DNA of 33,871 bases from Planctomycetota bacterium (lineage in GTDB: Bacteria > Planctomycetota > MHYJ01 > JACQXL01 > JACRIJ01): assembly GCA_016220095.1 (NCBI GenBank), contig JACRIJ010000077.1:1-33871 (forward strand). Direction: 5' to 3'. The position numbers were made by a program, and so were the translations under genes. The notes beneath the pieces are model-generated. The model was not told the origin of the DNA. It saw only the letters and a list, made by a program, of their open reading frames with translations, and did not search any database. This document shows positions 9,498 to 16,830 of the stretch, piece after piece. Every line of letters starts with the position of its first letter. Positions within the stretch are counted from its first letter, which is position 1.

Positions 9498-9609
9498 TGT
9501 CCTTCAGTCTCCATTTTTCCTTCTTCATCCTTCGTATGCGTCCCTGTAAAACGTCCGGAACTCGTGTTTGCCCGTTCACTGAGGCCTTTCATATTAGAGA
9601 ATAATTTTC

Positions 9610-9638
9610 TTGACAATAACGCCGGCAACAGGTAAACT
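9610..9638 (+). promoter_or_regulatory. Putative promoter of the DUF4388/PQQ gene
   Basis: TTGACA at 9610-9615, a 17-base spacer, then TAAACT at 9633-9638 (four of six consensus bases). Transcription would begin near 9645, leaving a leader of about 88 bases before the ATG at 9733. Confidence 0.5.
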
Positions 9639-9732
9639 ATGGATAATAATTCAAATATAGAGTATCCAAAATGAGTAAATTTTAGATTTAAGATTTTCAC
9701 GATAATACTGCAGTAATGAAAAGGAGTATAAA

Positions 9733-12468
9733 ATGTCATTTAAAGGCGACCTGAACACCATAAGCCTTGCGGACCTTCTGCATACCATTTCCATAAGCCA
9801 AAAGGAAGGCACGCTCATCGTAATTGACGGCGAGAACAAAAAATTGATATACTTCACTCAGGAAGGCGTATCGCTTATCTCTTCAGGCAAACGCAAGAGT
9901 CCGCGCCTGGGCGAAATTCTCGTAAAATCCGGCAAGATAACCGAAGGACAGCTTGAACAGGTACTGGACCAGCAGAAATCCTCAGGGAAAAAAACAGGCG
10001 AAATATTGGTATCCGCAGGGCTTGTTACCGAACCCGACATAACCTCCGCGGTAAAATCGCAGATTGAAGAGGAATTTTACGACCTTTTCTGCTGGGACCA
10101 CGCGTCATTTGAATTTGTAGAGGGCCCTCCCTCTGATGACCAGATATCGCAGGATTTTGTCCCGCATACGCTTACGCTTGACGTGAATGCCCTGCTTGCC
10201 GAAGCCGCGCACCGCCTTGATGAATGGCATCAGTTCCATTCAGTAATTCCTGATACAAAAGCCGTTTTCGTATTCACTTCGGGCGAGGCGCCGGTTTTGC
10301 CCGATGAGGCTGAAAAAGGCCTCCAGGAAATAGTAGAACTTATAGACGGCAAAAGAACCGTGGAAGACATAATCGCGCAATCAGGCCTTACGCGTTTTGA
10401 CGCGTGCAGGTATATCTATATGCTCTTTGCGCAAAAACTGCTCAAGAATTCCGGATTCATACAGTCAACAAGCGAAGAAAAAGCAAAAATAGAAAAGCTT
10501 GAGGCCCCGAGAATTGACGTGCATCACGAAATCGCACAACTGCTTGAACAAGCGGCAAAACTGTCTCCAAAAGATTCAAAGCGCCTGATACCTATATACC
10601 AGAAAATCCTCCAGCTTGACCCCAACAGGGTTAGCGTGAAAATCAAACTGGATAAGGTGTTGAAGGAAAAGAAAAAAGCGTTCAGGCGCCTGATTACGAG
10701 GATAATAATAGCACTGCCTGTGTTTGCTCTTCTGGGCGTCGCCGCGTACGCGGTGAAATTCGAAATGGACGTGCGCAAAGACTTTGAGAACATAAAAAAC
10801 AACGCGGCATATCTTGTGGGGCGCGATGATCTCGTTTCAGCCAAAGAATCGTACGATAAGTTTGTGAAAGAGCACCCGTATAACCTGATTACCAAAGAAG
10901 CGTCTAAATGCGCCGCTGATATACAGGCAAAAATAAACGCGCGCCAGAAACAGGCTGAAGACAGTTACAGGAAAGAAATTGAGGCCATCAGCAATGCCTT
11001 TGACGAAATGTCAGTGCACGAAAATGAATTCACCGCGGAACAGCTTATTCATGGATATGATGATTTCGCGAAACAGGCAAAGGCAAAAGACGCCCTGAAT
11101 CTTTACGCTGATATCCTTAAGAAAAAGGAGAAACTCCTGAATTTCATTGCCGAGGCGGACAGGTTTTATCAGGAGGCGGTTGCTTACGACCAGAACGGCG
11201 ATTTTGAAAAGGCCATTCAACTTTACATGCTGATACTCAAGAGCTATTCGCGGTCGCCTCACGCATCCGGGATAAATTTCGCGCTTAAAATTGAATCTAC
11301 GCCTCCCGGCGCCGACATTTATATAAACGACCAGAAGACAGCAGTAACGCCGTTTATTATGCGCTATAAACCGGGCTCTTTCTTTAACGTATCCATATAC
11401 AAAAGGGGCTTTGAAACCTATACGACCGCTGTTGATTCAAGAAATTATATGAACAAGGAAATGCCGCTGGTCAAGCTGAATCACCGCCTCGTTAAGACAA
11501 TGCAATGGAAATTTGAGACCCGGGGCGTCATTTATTCAAGGCCGGTTGAGAAAAACGGGATACTTTATTTCGGAAGCAGGGACGGCAGTTTGTACGCGCT
11601 GGACGTGCAGGCGCAAAAGGAAGCCTGGGTGCTCTCTACGCCGACAACCGCGGACATAGAATCTTCACCCGCCATATTTGACAACAATATCTATATAGGT
11701 TGCAACGATTCCTATCTCTATTCGGTAAATATTAATACAAAATCCTTTGAATGGAATTTCAAAACGCAGTTGTTCGTAAAATCGGCCCCGCTGATTTCTC
11801 CTAACGGCAAGGTGCTATATATAGGAAGCTCAGACGGCAAGGTTTACGCCATAGATGCGAAAGCCGGCGCTACGGTTTATTGGCAGACCCTTTTAGGCGC
11901 GTCGGTAACGGCACAGCCTCTGCTTTACAGCAATACTATTTTTGTCGGAACCGAATCCGGCAGGATTTGCGCATTGAACGCGATGTCCGGCGAAATAATC
12001 TGGACTTCTAAAAATACGGCGGGCTCGTTTGTTTCCTCGCCTGCAATCAGCGATAACGTCCTTTATGCGGGCAGTACGAACGGCATTCTCTATGCCATTA
12101 ATATTGCAGACGGTTCGGTATTGTGGACTTTTAAGGCAAACGGGGCCATATATTCCATGCCGGTTTTCCATAAAGGACTGGTAATTATTTCAAGCACGGA
12201 AAGCAAAGTCTTTGCCGTAAATACCATGACACAACTTGAACAATGGCGCATACCTCTCAATGGTTCGGTCGTTTCTTCGGGTTCTATTGATAACGGAGTC
12301 TATTATACGGGATGCGAAGACGGTTCGCTATATGCGATAGATTGCGATGCCGCAATCATACTCTGGAATTATAAAACCGAGGCCCCTATCCATGCCGCGC
12401 CGCTTGTGACAAATGACCATGTTTTTATCGGTTCTGATGATAAATTCATGTATGTATTGGAGAAGTAG
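9733..12468 (+). CDS. DUF4388 - TM - TPR - PEGA - PQQ propeller protein
   Basis: A 911-residue multidomain membrane protein. Residues 1-80 match DUF4388 (FKGDLNTISLADLLHTI, a PATAN-related signalling domain). Residues 57-130 carry two GspE-N-like motifs (LGEILVKSGKITEGQLEQ and GEILVSAGLVTEPDI). A single membrane helix lies near 318-340 (IIIALPVFALLGVAAYAV), followed by TPR-like helices and a PEGA domain at about 516-575 (IESTPPGADIYI). From about 591 to the end there are eight PQQ/BamB-type blades (YFGSRDGSLYALD, YAGSTNGILYAIN and so on). The last blade lacks its own W, which the segment before the first blade supplies, suggesting ring closure. The topology should be cytoplasmic signalling part, periplasmic propeller. 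AGGAG lies eight bases before the ATG. Substrate and partner are unknown. Confidence 0.85.
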   Translation: MSFKGDLNTISLADLLHTISISQKEGTLIVIDGENKKLIYFTQEGVSLISSGKRKSPRLGEILVKSGKITEGQLEQVLDQQKSSGKKTGEILVSAGLVTEPDITSAVKSQIEEEFYDLFCWDHASFEFVEGPPSDDQISQDFVPHTLTLDVNALLAEAAHRLDEWHQFHSVIPDTKAVFVFTSGEAPVLPDEAEKGLQEIVELIDGKRTVEDIIAQSGLTRFDACRYIYMLFAQKLLKNSGFIQSTSEEKAKIEKLEAPRIDVHHEIAQLLEQAAKLSPKDSKRLIPIYQKILQLDPNRVSVKIKLDKVLKEKKKAFRRLITRIIIALPVFALLGVAAYAVKFEMDVRKDFENIKNNAAYLVGRDDLVSAKESYDKFVKEHPYNLITKEASKCAADIQAKINARQKQAEDSYRKEIEAISNAFDEMSVHENEFTAEQLIHGYDDFAKQAKAKDALNLYADILKKKEKLLNFIAEADRFYQEAVAYDQNGDFEKAIQLYMLILKSYSRSPHASGINFALKIESTPPGADIYINDQKTAVTPFIMRYKPGSFFNVSIYKRGFETYTTAVDSRNYMNKEMPLVKLNHRLVKTMQWKFETRGVIYSRPVEKNGILYFGSRDGSLYALDVQAQKEAWVLSTPTTADIESSPAIFDNNIYIGCNDSYLYSVNINTKSFEWNFKTQLFVKSAPLISPNGKVLYIGSSDGKVYAIDAKAGATVYWQTLLGASVTAQPLLYSNTIFVGTESGRICALNAMSGEIIWTSKNTAGSFVSSPAISDNVLYAGSTNGILYAINIADGSVLWTFKANGAIYSMPVFHKGLVIISSTESKVFAVNTMTQLEQWRIPLNGSVVSSGSIDNGVYYTGCEDGSLYAIDCDAAIILWNYKTEAPIHAAPLVTNDHVFIGSDDKFMYVLEK

Positions 12469-12503
12469 CGAGTAACCAGTACCCAGCAGAGAGGGACGTG
12501 CGA
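12462..12503. repeat. Heptamer array spanning the stop codon (array H8)
   Basis: Six units: GAAGTAG, CGAGTAA, CCAGTAC, CCAGCAG, AGAGGGA, CGTGCGA. The first contains the TAG stop of the preceding gene. Unit for unit it aligns with the array at 28443 (GAAGTAG, CGAGTAG, CCGGTAG, CCAGTAG, CAAGGGA, CGACGAG), so the two are copies of one sequence. Confidence 0.75.
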
Positions 12504-12550
12504 CAAAATGCCGCGGGGGAACTGAAAATTCACCTTCACTGAGCCCTTTC
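12504..12550. repeat. Short dispersed repeat, copy A
   Basis: The segment beginning ACAAAATGCCGCGGG and running to CCTTCACTGAGCC is closely repeated at 29455-29501. Here it is followed by a hairpin with arms CACTGA and TCAGTG (about 12538-12559) that could weakly terminate transcription of the upstream gene. Confidence 0.6.
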
Positions 12551-12600
12551 GTTCAGTGGCCAATAATCGTATCTTTTTATTTTAGTAATGGGAAATATAA

Positions 12601-13608
12601 ATGGTCAAAGCATTAGCATTACTGTCCGGCGGGCTTGACAGCTCGCTGGCAATTCAAATAATGAAACAGCAGAATATTGAGCTTGAAGCGCTTAATTTCA
12701 TAACCGTATTCTGCAACTGCACGGCGCATAAGGACGGCTGTGTACATCAGGCCGGCAAGATTGCCAAACAGCTCGGCGTGCCCATAAAGACCCTCAATAT
12801 AACAGAGCCTTTCATTGAAATCGTTAAGAAACCGAAATACGGCTACGGCAAGAACATGAATCCATGTATTGATTGCCGCATCAATATGCTTAGGATGGCA
12901 AAGGGTTATATGGCTGAATCCGGCGCGTCTTTCATAATTACCGGCGAAGTCCTCGCTCAAAGACCCATGTCCCAATACCTGCAGGCTATGAACCTGATAG
13001 AAAAAGAGGCCGGTCTCGAAGGCCTTATCCTGAGGCCGCTCTCGGCAAAATTGTTGAAACCTACGATTCCAGAAATAAACGGCTGGGTTGACCGGGAAAA
13101 ACTCCTCGCTATCCACGGGCGTTCGCGCAGAGAACAGATTACGCTGGCGGAATTGCTGGAACTTAAGGATTATCCCTGCCCTTCCGGCGGCTGTCTGCTT
13201 ACAGATATTATATTCGGGCATAAAATAAAAGACCTGATTAAGCATGGCGATTTTCAATTGAACGACGTACACTTGCTCAAAGTCGGCAGGCATTTCAGGC
13301 TGGGGCCTGAAACAAAGATCGTAACCGGCAGGGATGAGCGGGAAAACAACGTCATTATGACATTCGCTTCGGATAATGATGTCCTTATGGAAATTGATAA
13401 ATTTCCCGGACCTATGACGCTAATCAAGGGACCCGCGGATGCCGGGCAACTGAACCTTGCAGGTTTGATTACCGCGCATTACTCGGATGCGCCGAAAAAT
13501 TCAGAGTTGACCGTAATATTAACCCGTAAGAATCACCCTGAAAAAAACTCTTCTATGCCTTTAATGTCCGCTGTAGTAACACAGCTTGAGGAATTGAGGA
13601 TAGATTGA
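12601..13608 (+). CDS. ThiI/MnmA-like tRNA thiolase with NFACT-R-like C-terminus
   Basis: A 335-residue ATP-pyrophosphatase. The PP-loop is LSGGLDSS at residues 8-15. C92, in NPCIDCR, and C198, in PSGGCLLTD, sit where E. coli MnmA has its C102 and C199 catalytic pair, which points to sulfur transfer to tRNA. Extra cysteines C38, C40 and C47 form a CxC-x6-C group, and C89 and C193 are also near the two presumed catalytic cysteines. The last 120 residues (GRHFRLGPETKIVTGRDERE, then PGPMTLIKGP) look like an NFACT-R/DUF814 RNA-binding domain. There is no N-terminal THUMP domain, so it is not classical ThiI. The target nucleotide cannot be read from the sequence. The start ATG has only a weak GGGA upstream. 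Confidence 0.78.
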   Translation: MVKALALLSGGLDSSLAIQIMKQQNIELEALNFITVFCNCTAHKDGCVHQAGKIAKQLGVPIKTLNITEPFIEIVKKPKYGYGKNMNPCIDCRINMLRMAKGYMAESGASFIITGEVLAQRPMSQYLQAMNLIEKEAGLEGLILRPLSAKLLKPTIPEINGWVDREKLLAIHGRSRREQITLAELLELKDYPCPSGGCLLTDIIFGHKIKDLIKHGDFQLNDVHLLKVGRHFRLGPETKIVTGRDERENNVIMTFASDNDVLMEIDKFPGPMTLIKGPADAGQLNLAGLITAHYSDAPKNSELTVILTRKNHPEKNSSMPLMSAVVTQLEELRID

Positions 13609-13742
13609 CTTTTTTGCCGCGAAGACACAAAGGACGAGACGAACTGTTAACCACGCTAAAGACAACGACACGACAACGGAATTCACATCGGATGGACAGG
13701 ATTAACAGGATGCGCCGGATACGTCGCCGTAATCTTATATTT

Positions 13743-13824
13743 ACGCCATTCATGGCGTTATGTTAAGGGCATGAATGCCCTCCATAGTTCTCAATTTTCC
13801 ATAACCCAGCCATAAATGGCTGGG
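13743..13824. repeat. Three successive palindromes with CAT-N2-ATG centres
   Basis: Three short hairpins follow each other: ACGCCATTCATGGCGT (13743-13758), AGGGCATGAATGCCCT (13766-13781), and CCCAGCCAT/AA/ATGGCTGGG (13805-13824). Stems differ but all share a CAT-two-bases-ATG centre. They lie 60-140 bases before the DJ-1 lipoprotein gene. They could be REP-like elements, or operators or leader hairpins of that gene. Confidence 0.65.
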
Positions 13825-13882
13825 CTACTAATGTCCTTTAATGCCACTTCGACTGAGGCGGTACAAATTCAGGAGGTTTTAA

Positions 13883-14506
13883 ATGGAAAAAACTTTTATC
13901 TTTGTAATCTGCGGTTCAATATTTTCAGTCATATTCGTGTCCTGCGCTAAAAAATCTGACGGCACAGGGAATAACCAGGACATTTCGCTTGCCGGGAAAA
14001 ATATTCTTATGGTTATAGCCCCGAAGGATTTCAGGGATGAAGAACTTTTTATTCCCAAAGAATATTTTGAAAAGAATAAAGCAACTGTCGTTGTTGCATC
14101 TTCCCAAACCGGGACTGTAATTGGAATGAAAGGCGGAAAGGCCGAGCCGGATATTTTGTTGAAGGATGTTGATGCGTCGGGTTATGACGCAGTGGTTTTT
14201 GTCGGCGGCTCCGGCGCCAAGGTGTATTTTGACGATGCAACTGCGCAGGGAATCGCGCTAAAGGCCGTTGAAAACGATAAAATACTTGCCGCTATCTGCC
14301 TTGCGCCGTCTATCCTTGCCAATGCCGGTATCCTGCGTAACAGGAAGGCCACGGTTTTTAAGAGCGAAACTGATAATCTAAAGGCAAATGATGTAAAATA
14401 TGCGGACCAAACCGTCGTTCGCGATGGGAGTATCATTACGGGAAACGGTCCGGACGCGGCAATGGAATTTGCGCAGGAAATATCCAAGGCCCTTGCCGGC
14501 AAATGA
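13883..14506 (+). CDS. DJ-1/PfpI family lipoprotein
   Basis: A 207-residue protein with a lipoprotein signal peptide: a hydrophobic stretch at residues 4-19 and a cysteine at 21 (IFVSC). The rest is a single DJ-1/PfpI domain. KNILMVIAPKDFRDEELF starts it and carries the acidic residue (E53 or E54) that normally pairs with the nucleophile. VVFVGGSGA is the central glycine turn, and AAICLAP holds the nucleophilic elbow with C139. Family members act as glyoxalases, deglycases or proteases; which applies here is unknown. Placement outside the cytoplasm is unusual for the family. AGGAGG sits eight bases before the ATG, one of the strongest ribosome binding sites in the window. No co-transcribed neighbour. 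Confidence 0.85.
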   Translation: MEKTFIFVICGSIFSVIFVSCAKKSDGTGNNQDISLAGKNILMVIAPKDFRDEELFIPKEYFEKNKATVVVASSQTGTVIGMKGGKAEPDILLKDVDASGYDAVVFVGGSGAKVYFDDATAQGIALKAVENDKILAAICLAPSILANAGILRNRKATVFKSETDNLKANDVKYADQTVVRDGSIITGNGPDAAMEFAQEISKALAGK

Positions 14507-14575
14507 ATATTGAACCAAAACGAAGCGCCTGGCATACAATTTTTTACCACTCCTTGCGCGGCTTGTCCTCTACTC

Positions 14576-14688
14576 GTAATCTTAAAATTTTTTAATCTTA
14601 GTATCTTCTAATCTTAGTTATCTTCTAATCTTTAAATCGTCTAATCTTTGAATCTTAGAATCTTTTAATCTTAGAATCCGCAAAGTAA
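14576..14688. repeat. Octamer array, inverted orientation (array O3)
   Basis: Read on the minus strand this is a run of GATTCTAA, GATTAAAA, GATTCTAA, GATTCAAA, GATTTAAA, GATTAGAA and similar units, mostly in 8-base register with a few slips. It lies between the converging DJ-1 and aminopeptidase genes. Confidence 0.75.
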
Positions 14689-14695
14689 TTTCCGT

Positions 14696-14737
14696 ATCGG
14701 ACCCCGGCCCCCGGAACTCGGATCCCGGACGCCGGTT
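14696..14737. repeat. Heptamer array adjoining the aminopeptidase stop (array H2)
   Basis: Six units centred on CGG: ATCGGAC, CCCGGCC, CCCGGAA, CTCGGAT, CCCGGAC, GCCGGTT. The last reaches the final base of the minus-strand aminopeptidase gene at 14737. It abuts the octamer array on its left, so both repeat types share one gap. Confidence 0.7.
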
Positions 14738-15828
14738 TATCGCATAAATTTCCCGTTTTTCTGGAATACCTTGCCGTCCACGAGTATCTCGCCGCCGGTT
14801 CGCATATCCGTTATCAAATCCCAATGCAAGGCGGATTTGTTCTTGCCGCCGGTCTCCGGGTACGATGCGCCCAATGCTATGTGCACGGTTCCCCCTATTT
14901 TTTCATCAAAAAGCGTATGGCTCGTGAATTTTTGTATTCCGTAATTCGTGCCGATTCCCAATTCGCCCACAAATCTTGAGCCTTCATCCATGTCAATCGT
15001 TTTAATAAAATAATCCTGGTTCTTGGCAGCAGTTGCCTTTACAACTTTTCCGTCCTTAAAGTCAAGCTCCAATCCTTCTATGCGCTTGCCGTTATGGAGC
15101 GCCGGGAAACTGAATTTCATATGCCCGTTTACGGTATTTTCAACCGGCCCCGTGAAAAGCTCGCCGCTCGGCATATTATGCGTGCCGGAACTGATGATGA
15201 ATTTTCTGCCCTTTACCGACATCTTCAAGTCAGTGCCGTTGTTGATAATGCGCACATCTCTTGCCTTGTTCAGGAAATTCGCCCTTGCAATATGAGATTT
15301 ATGGAAATCCTGCCATTTTTTGACCGGATTCGCTGTGTCTGCAAATGTTGCCTTGAATACGAAATCAGCGAATTCATCTGTGCTCATGCCGGCTTCCTGC
15401 GCGTGCGCGTCCGTCGGAAAAATCGTTACGCTCCATCGCTTGCCTTCAAGCAGATTCCTGACTTTTCTGCGCGCTTTCGCGCTCAGTGCGAGTTTTTTGG
15501 AGTCAACGTTCGCCATTGAACGCAGATTGGTATCCCCTGCTATGAATATCCTTACGTCCATGTGCCTGGCTTCGTATAACTCAAATTTCGGCACGTAGGA
15601 AATCTGCTTATCAGTCGCGCAGTCGTAAAAAATATTCTGCAGTCCCGGCAGGGAGAGCCGCACGACCGGGTTCGCGCCTTTCAGGAGTATCTTCTTGTAC
15701 ACCTGCTTGATCAGCGGCGCGCATAAAGGCGTGCTGAAGATGAATACATTATCGCCTTTTTTTACGGATGTGGAATATCCCACGAGGACGTCCGCAAGGT
15801 TTTCAACGCAACGGTCATAAGAAAGCAT
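14737..15828 (-). CDS. M29 family metallo-aminopeptidase (AmpS/AmpT type)
   Basis: A 363-residue cytoplasmic exopeptidase of the thermophilic-aminopeptidase family, which removes N-terminal residues from peptides with two metal ions. The presumed metal ligands are all present: E223 in MPSGELFTGP, E289 in VGELGIGTN, H316 in GGTVHIALG, H335 and D337 in ALHWDLI, plus the catalytic tyrosine candidate Y323 in GASYPETGG. The length is slightly shorter than the 400-410 residues usual for AmpS. No signal peptide is present. AAGGAG lies about nine bases before the ATG at 15828. It appears to be a single-gene unit between repeat arrays. Confidence 0.87.
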   Translation of the reverse strand: MLSYDRCVENLADVLVGYSTSVKKGDNVFIFSTPLCAPLIKQVYKKILLKGANPVVRLSLPGLQNIFYDCATDKQISYVPKFELYEARHMDVRIFIAGDTNLRSMANVDSKKLALSAKARRKVRNLLEGKRWSVTIFPTDAHAQEAGMSTDEFADFVFKATFADTANPVKKWQDFHKSHIARANFLNKARDVRIINNGTDLKMSVKGRKFIISSGTHNMPSGELFTGPVENTVNGHMKFSFPALHNGKRIEGLELDFKDGKVVKATAAKNQDYFIKTIDMDEGSRFVGELGIGTNYGIQKFTSHTLFDEKIGGTVHIALGASYPETGGKNKSALHWDLITDMRTGGEILVDGKVFQKNGKFMR

Positions 15829-15873
15829 GACAAATAACTCCTTATATAAGTATCAGGTAAATAATATGTTCGT

Positions 15874-15929
15874 AGCCGGATTTGCGGCTCGCGGTCCGGT
15901 TCCCGGAACTCGGATTCAGGCTTTCGGAT
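15874..15929. repeat. Heptamer array upstream of the aminopeptidase gene (array H3)
   Basis: Eight units: AGCCGGA, TTTGCGG, CTCGCGG, TCCGGTT, CCCGGAA, CTCGGAT, TCAGGCT, TTCGGAT. The first three can fold as a small stem (AGCCG/CGGCT). Units CCCGGAA and CTCGGAT are identical to two adjacent units of the array at 14696, on the other side of the same gene. Confidence 0.7.
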
Positions 15930-15954
15930 ATAGAATCTTATTTATTCACGGCTT

Positions 15955-15986
15955 AAAATGCAAGGAAAACTTTTAATTTGCATTTT
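15955..15986. other. Stem-loop before the tungstate permease gene
   Basis: AAAATGCAA and its complement TTGCATTTT are separated by about 13 A/T-rich bases. It lies about 125 bases before the permease ATG. It does not match the molybdenum-cofactor riboswitch as I know it. It may be a leader structure or a binding site. Confidence 0.35.
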
Positions 15987-16110
15987 CGCCGCATTTTTGT
16001 TTTATTAACAGGGGATTTATAGATCTTGAAGAAACTGCTGACGGGCTAAACGGCGGAGTTCAGACTTCGTCTCGTCCTTCCCTCTTCATTTTTCATCCTT
16101 TTAGTTGACT

Positions 16111-16830
16111 ATGGAATTAATACTTGACAACTTCAAAAGCGCCTTCGGGCATATACTGCATCTTGATGTCAATATCATGCGTATTTTCCTGTTGTCGCTT
16201 ATCGTGTCCGGTACGGCCACGGCTATAAGCGCGATTTTCGGCATCATGATTGGCGCGGCGATTGCCTTGTCAAAATTCCGCGGCAAGCGCCTTTTGCTGG
16301 CTGTCATTAATACCGGCATGGGCCTGCCTCCCGTGGTCGTTGGGCTTTTCGTAGTGCTTTTCTTGTGGAGAAACGGCCCTTTTGGTTCATTGCACATTAT
16401 TTATACCCCCTGGGCAATGATACTCGCGCAGGTTATTATTTCACTTCCTATGGTTGTCGGCATAACGATTGCCGGTTTTCAGCAGATACCCGTGTCTCTT
16501 CAACTGCAGGTTATTTCTCTCGGCGCAAAAAGACTTCAATTTCTTGGAATAATGATAAGGGAATCCCGTGTAACCATCCTGGCCGCGGTAATGGCCGGTT
16601 TCGGCGCCGTCATATCCGAGGTTGGAGCTTCAATGATGACCGGAGGCAATATCTCCGGCCAGACGCGCGTATTGACAACGGCTATAGTATCCGAGACCAA
16701 TAAAGGCGAATTTGATATGGCCATCGCCCTTGCAATAATATTGCTAATTGTAACCTTTGTTGTCAACCTTGCATTTACATTTATCCAGCAGAAAGATACA
16801 AAACACGAATGGAAAATATACTGGAAATAG
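16111..16830 (+). CDS. tupB: Tungstate-type ABC transporter permease (TupB-like)
   Basis: A 239-residue integral membrane protein with about five or six hydrophobic helices. The family pattern for TupB is strong: a GLPPVVVGLFV segment, TPWAMILAQVIISLPMV, and the cytoplasmic EAA-like loop with AVISEVGASMMTGGNI followed by TRVLTTAI and ETNKGEFDMA. It should form the membrane channel for tungstate uptake. The ATG at 16111 is preferred over an in-frame TTG at 16105; neither has a good ribosome binding site. The ATPase gene overlaps the end by 22 bases, so the two are translationally coupled. The expected periplasmic binding protein TupA is not in the window. Confidence 0.85.
   Translation: MELILDNFKSAFGHILHLDVNIMRIFLLSLIVSGTATAISAIFGIMIGAAIALSKFRGKRLLLAVINTGMGLPPVVVGLFVVLFLWRNGPFGSLHIIYTPWAMILAQVIISLPMVVGITIAGFQQIPVSLQLQVISLGAKRLQFLGIMIRESRVTILAAVMAGFGAVISEVGASMMTGGNISGQTRVLTTAIVSETNKGEFDMAIALAIILLIVTFVVNLAFTFIQQKDTKHEWKIYWK

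Noticed and set aside
9300-9635. Open reading frame of 111 codons on the plus strand in the 9.3-9.6 kb gap
   Set aside because: It runs through the dispersed fold-back element and pyrimidine-rich sequence, has no ribosome binding site, and is not preserved in the second copy of the element.
15955-15986. Molybdenum/tungsten cofactor riboswitch upstream of the transporter
   Set aside because: Only one simple stem-loop is visible; the multi-helix arrangement of the Moco RNA motif is not apparent.
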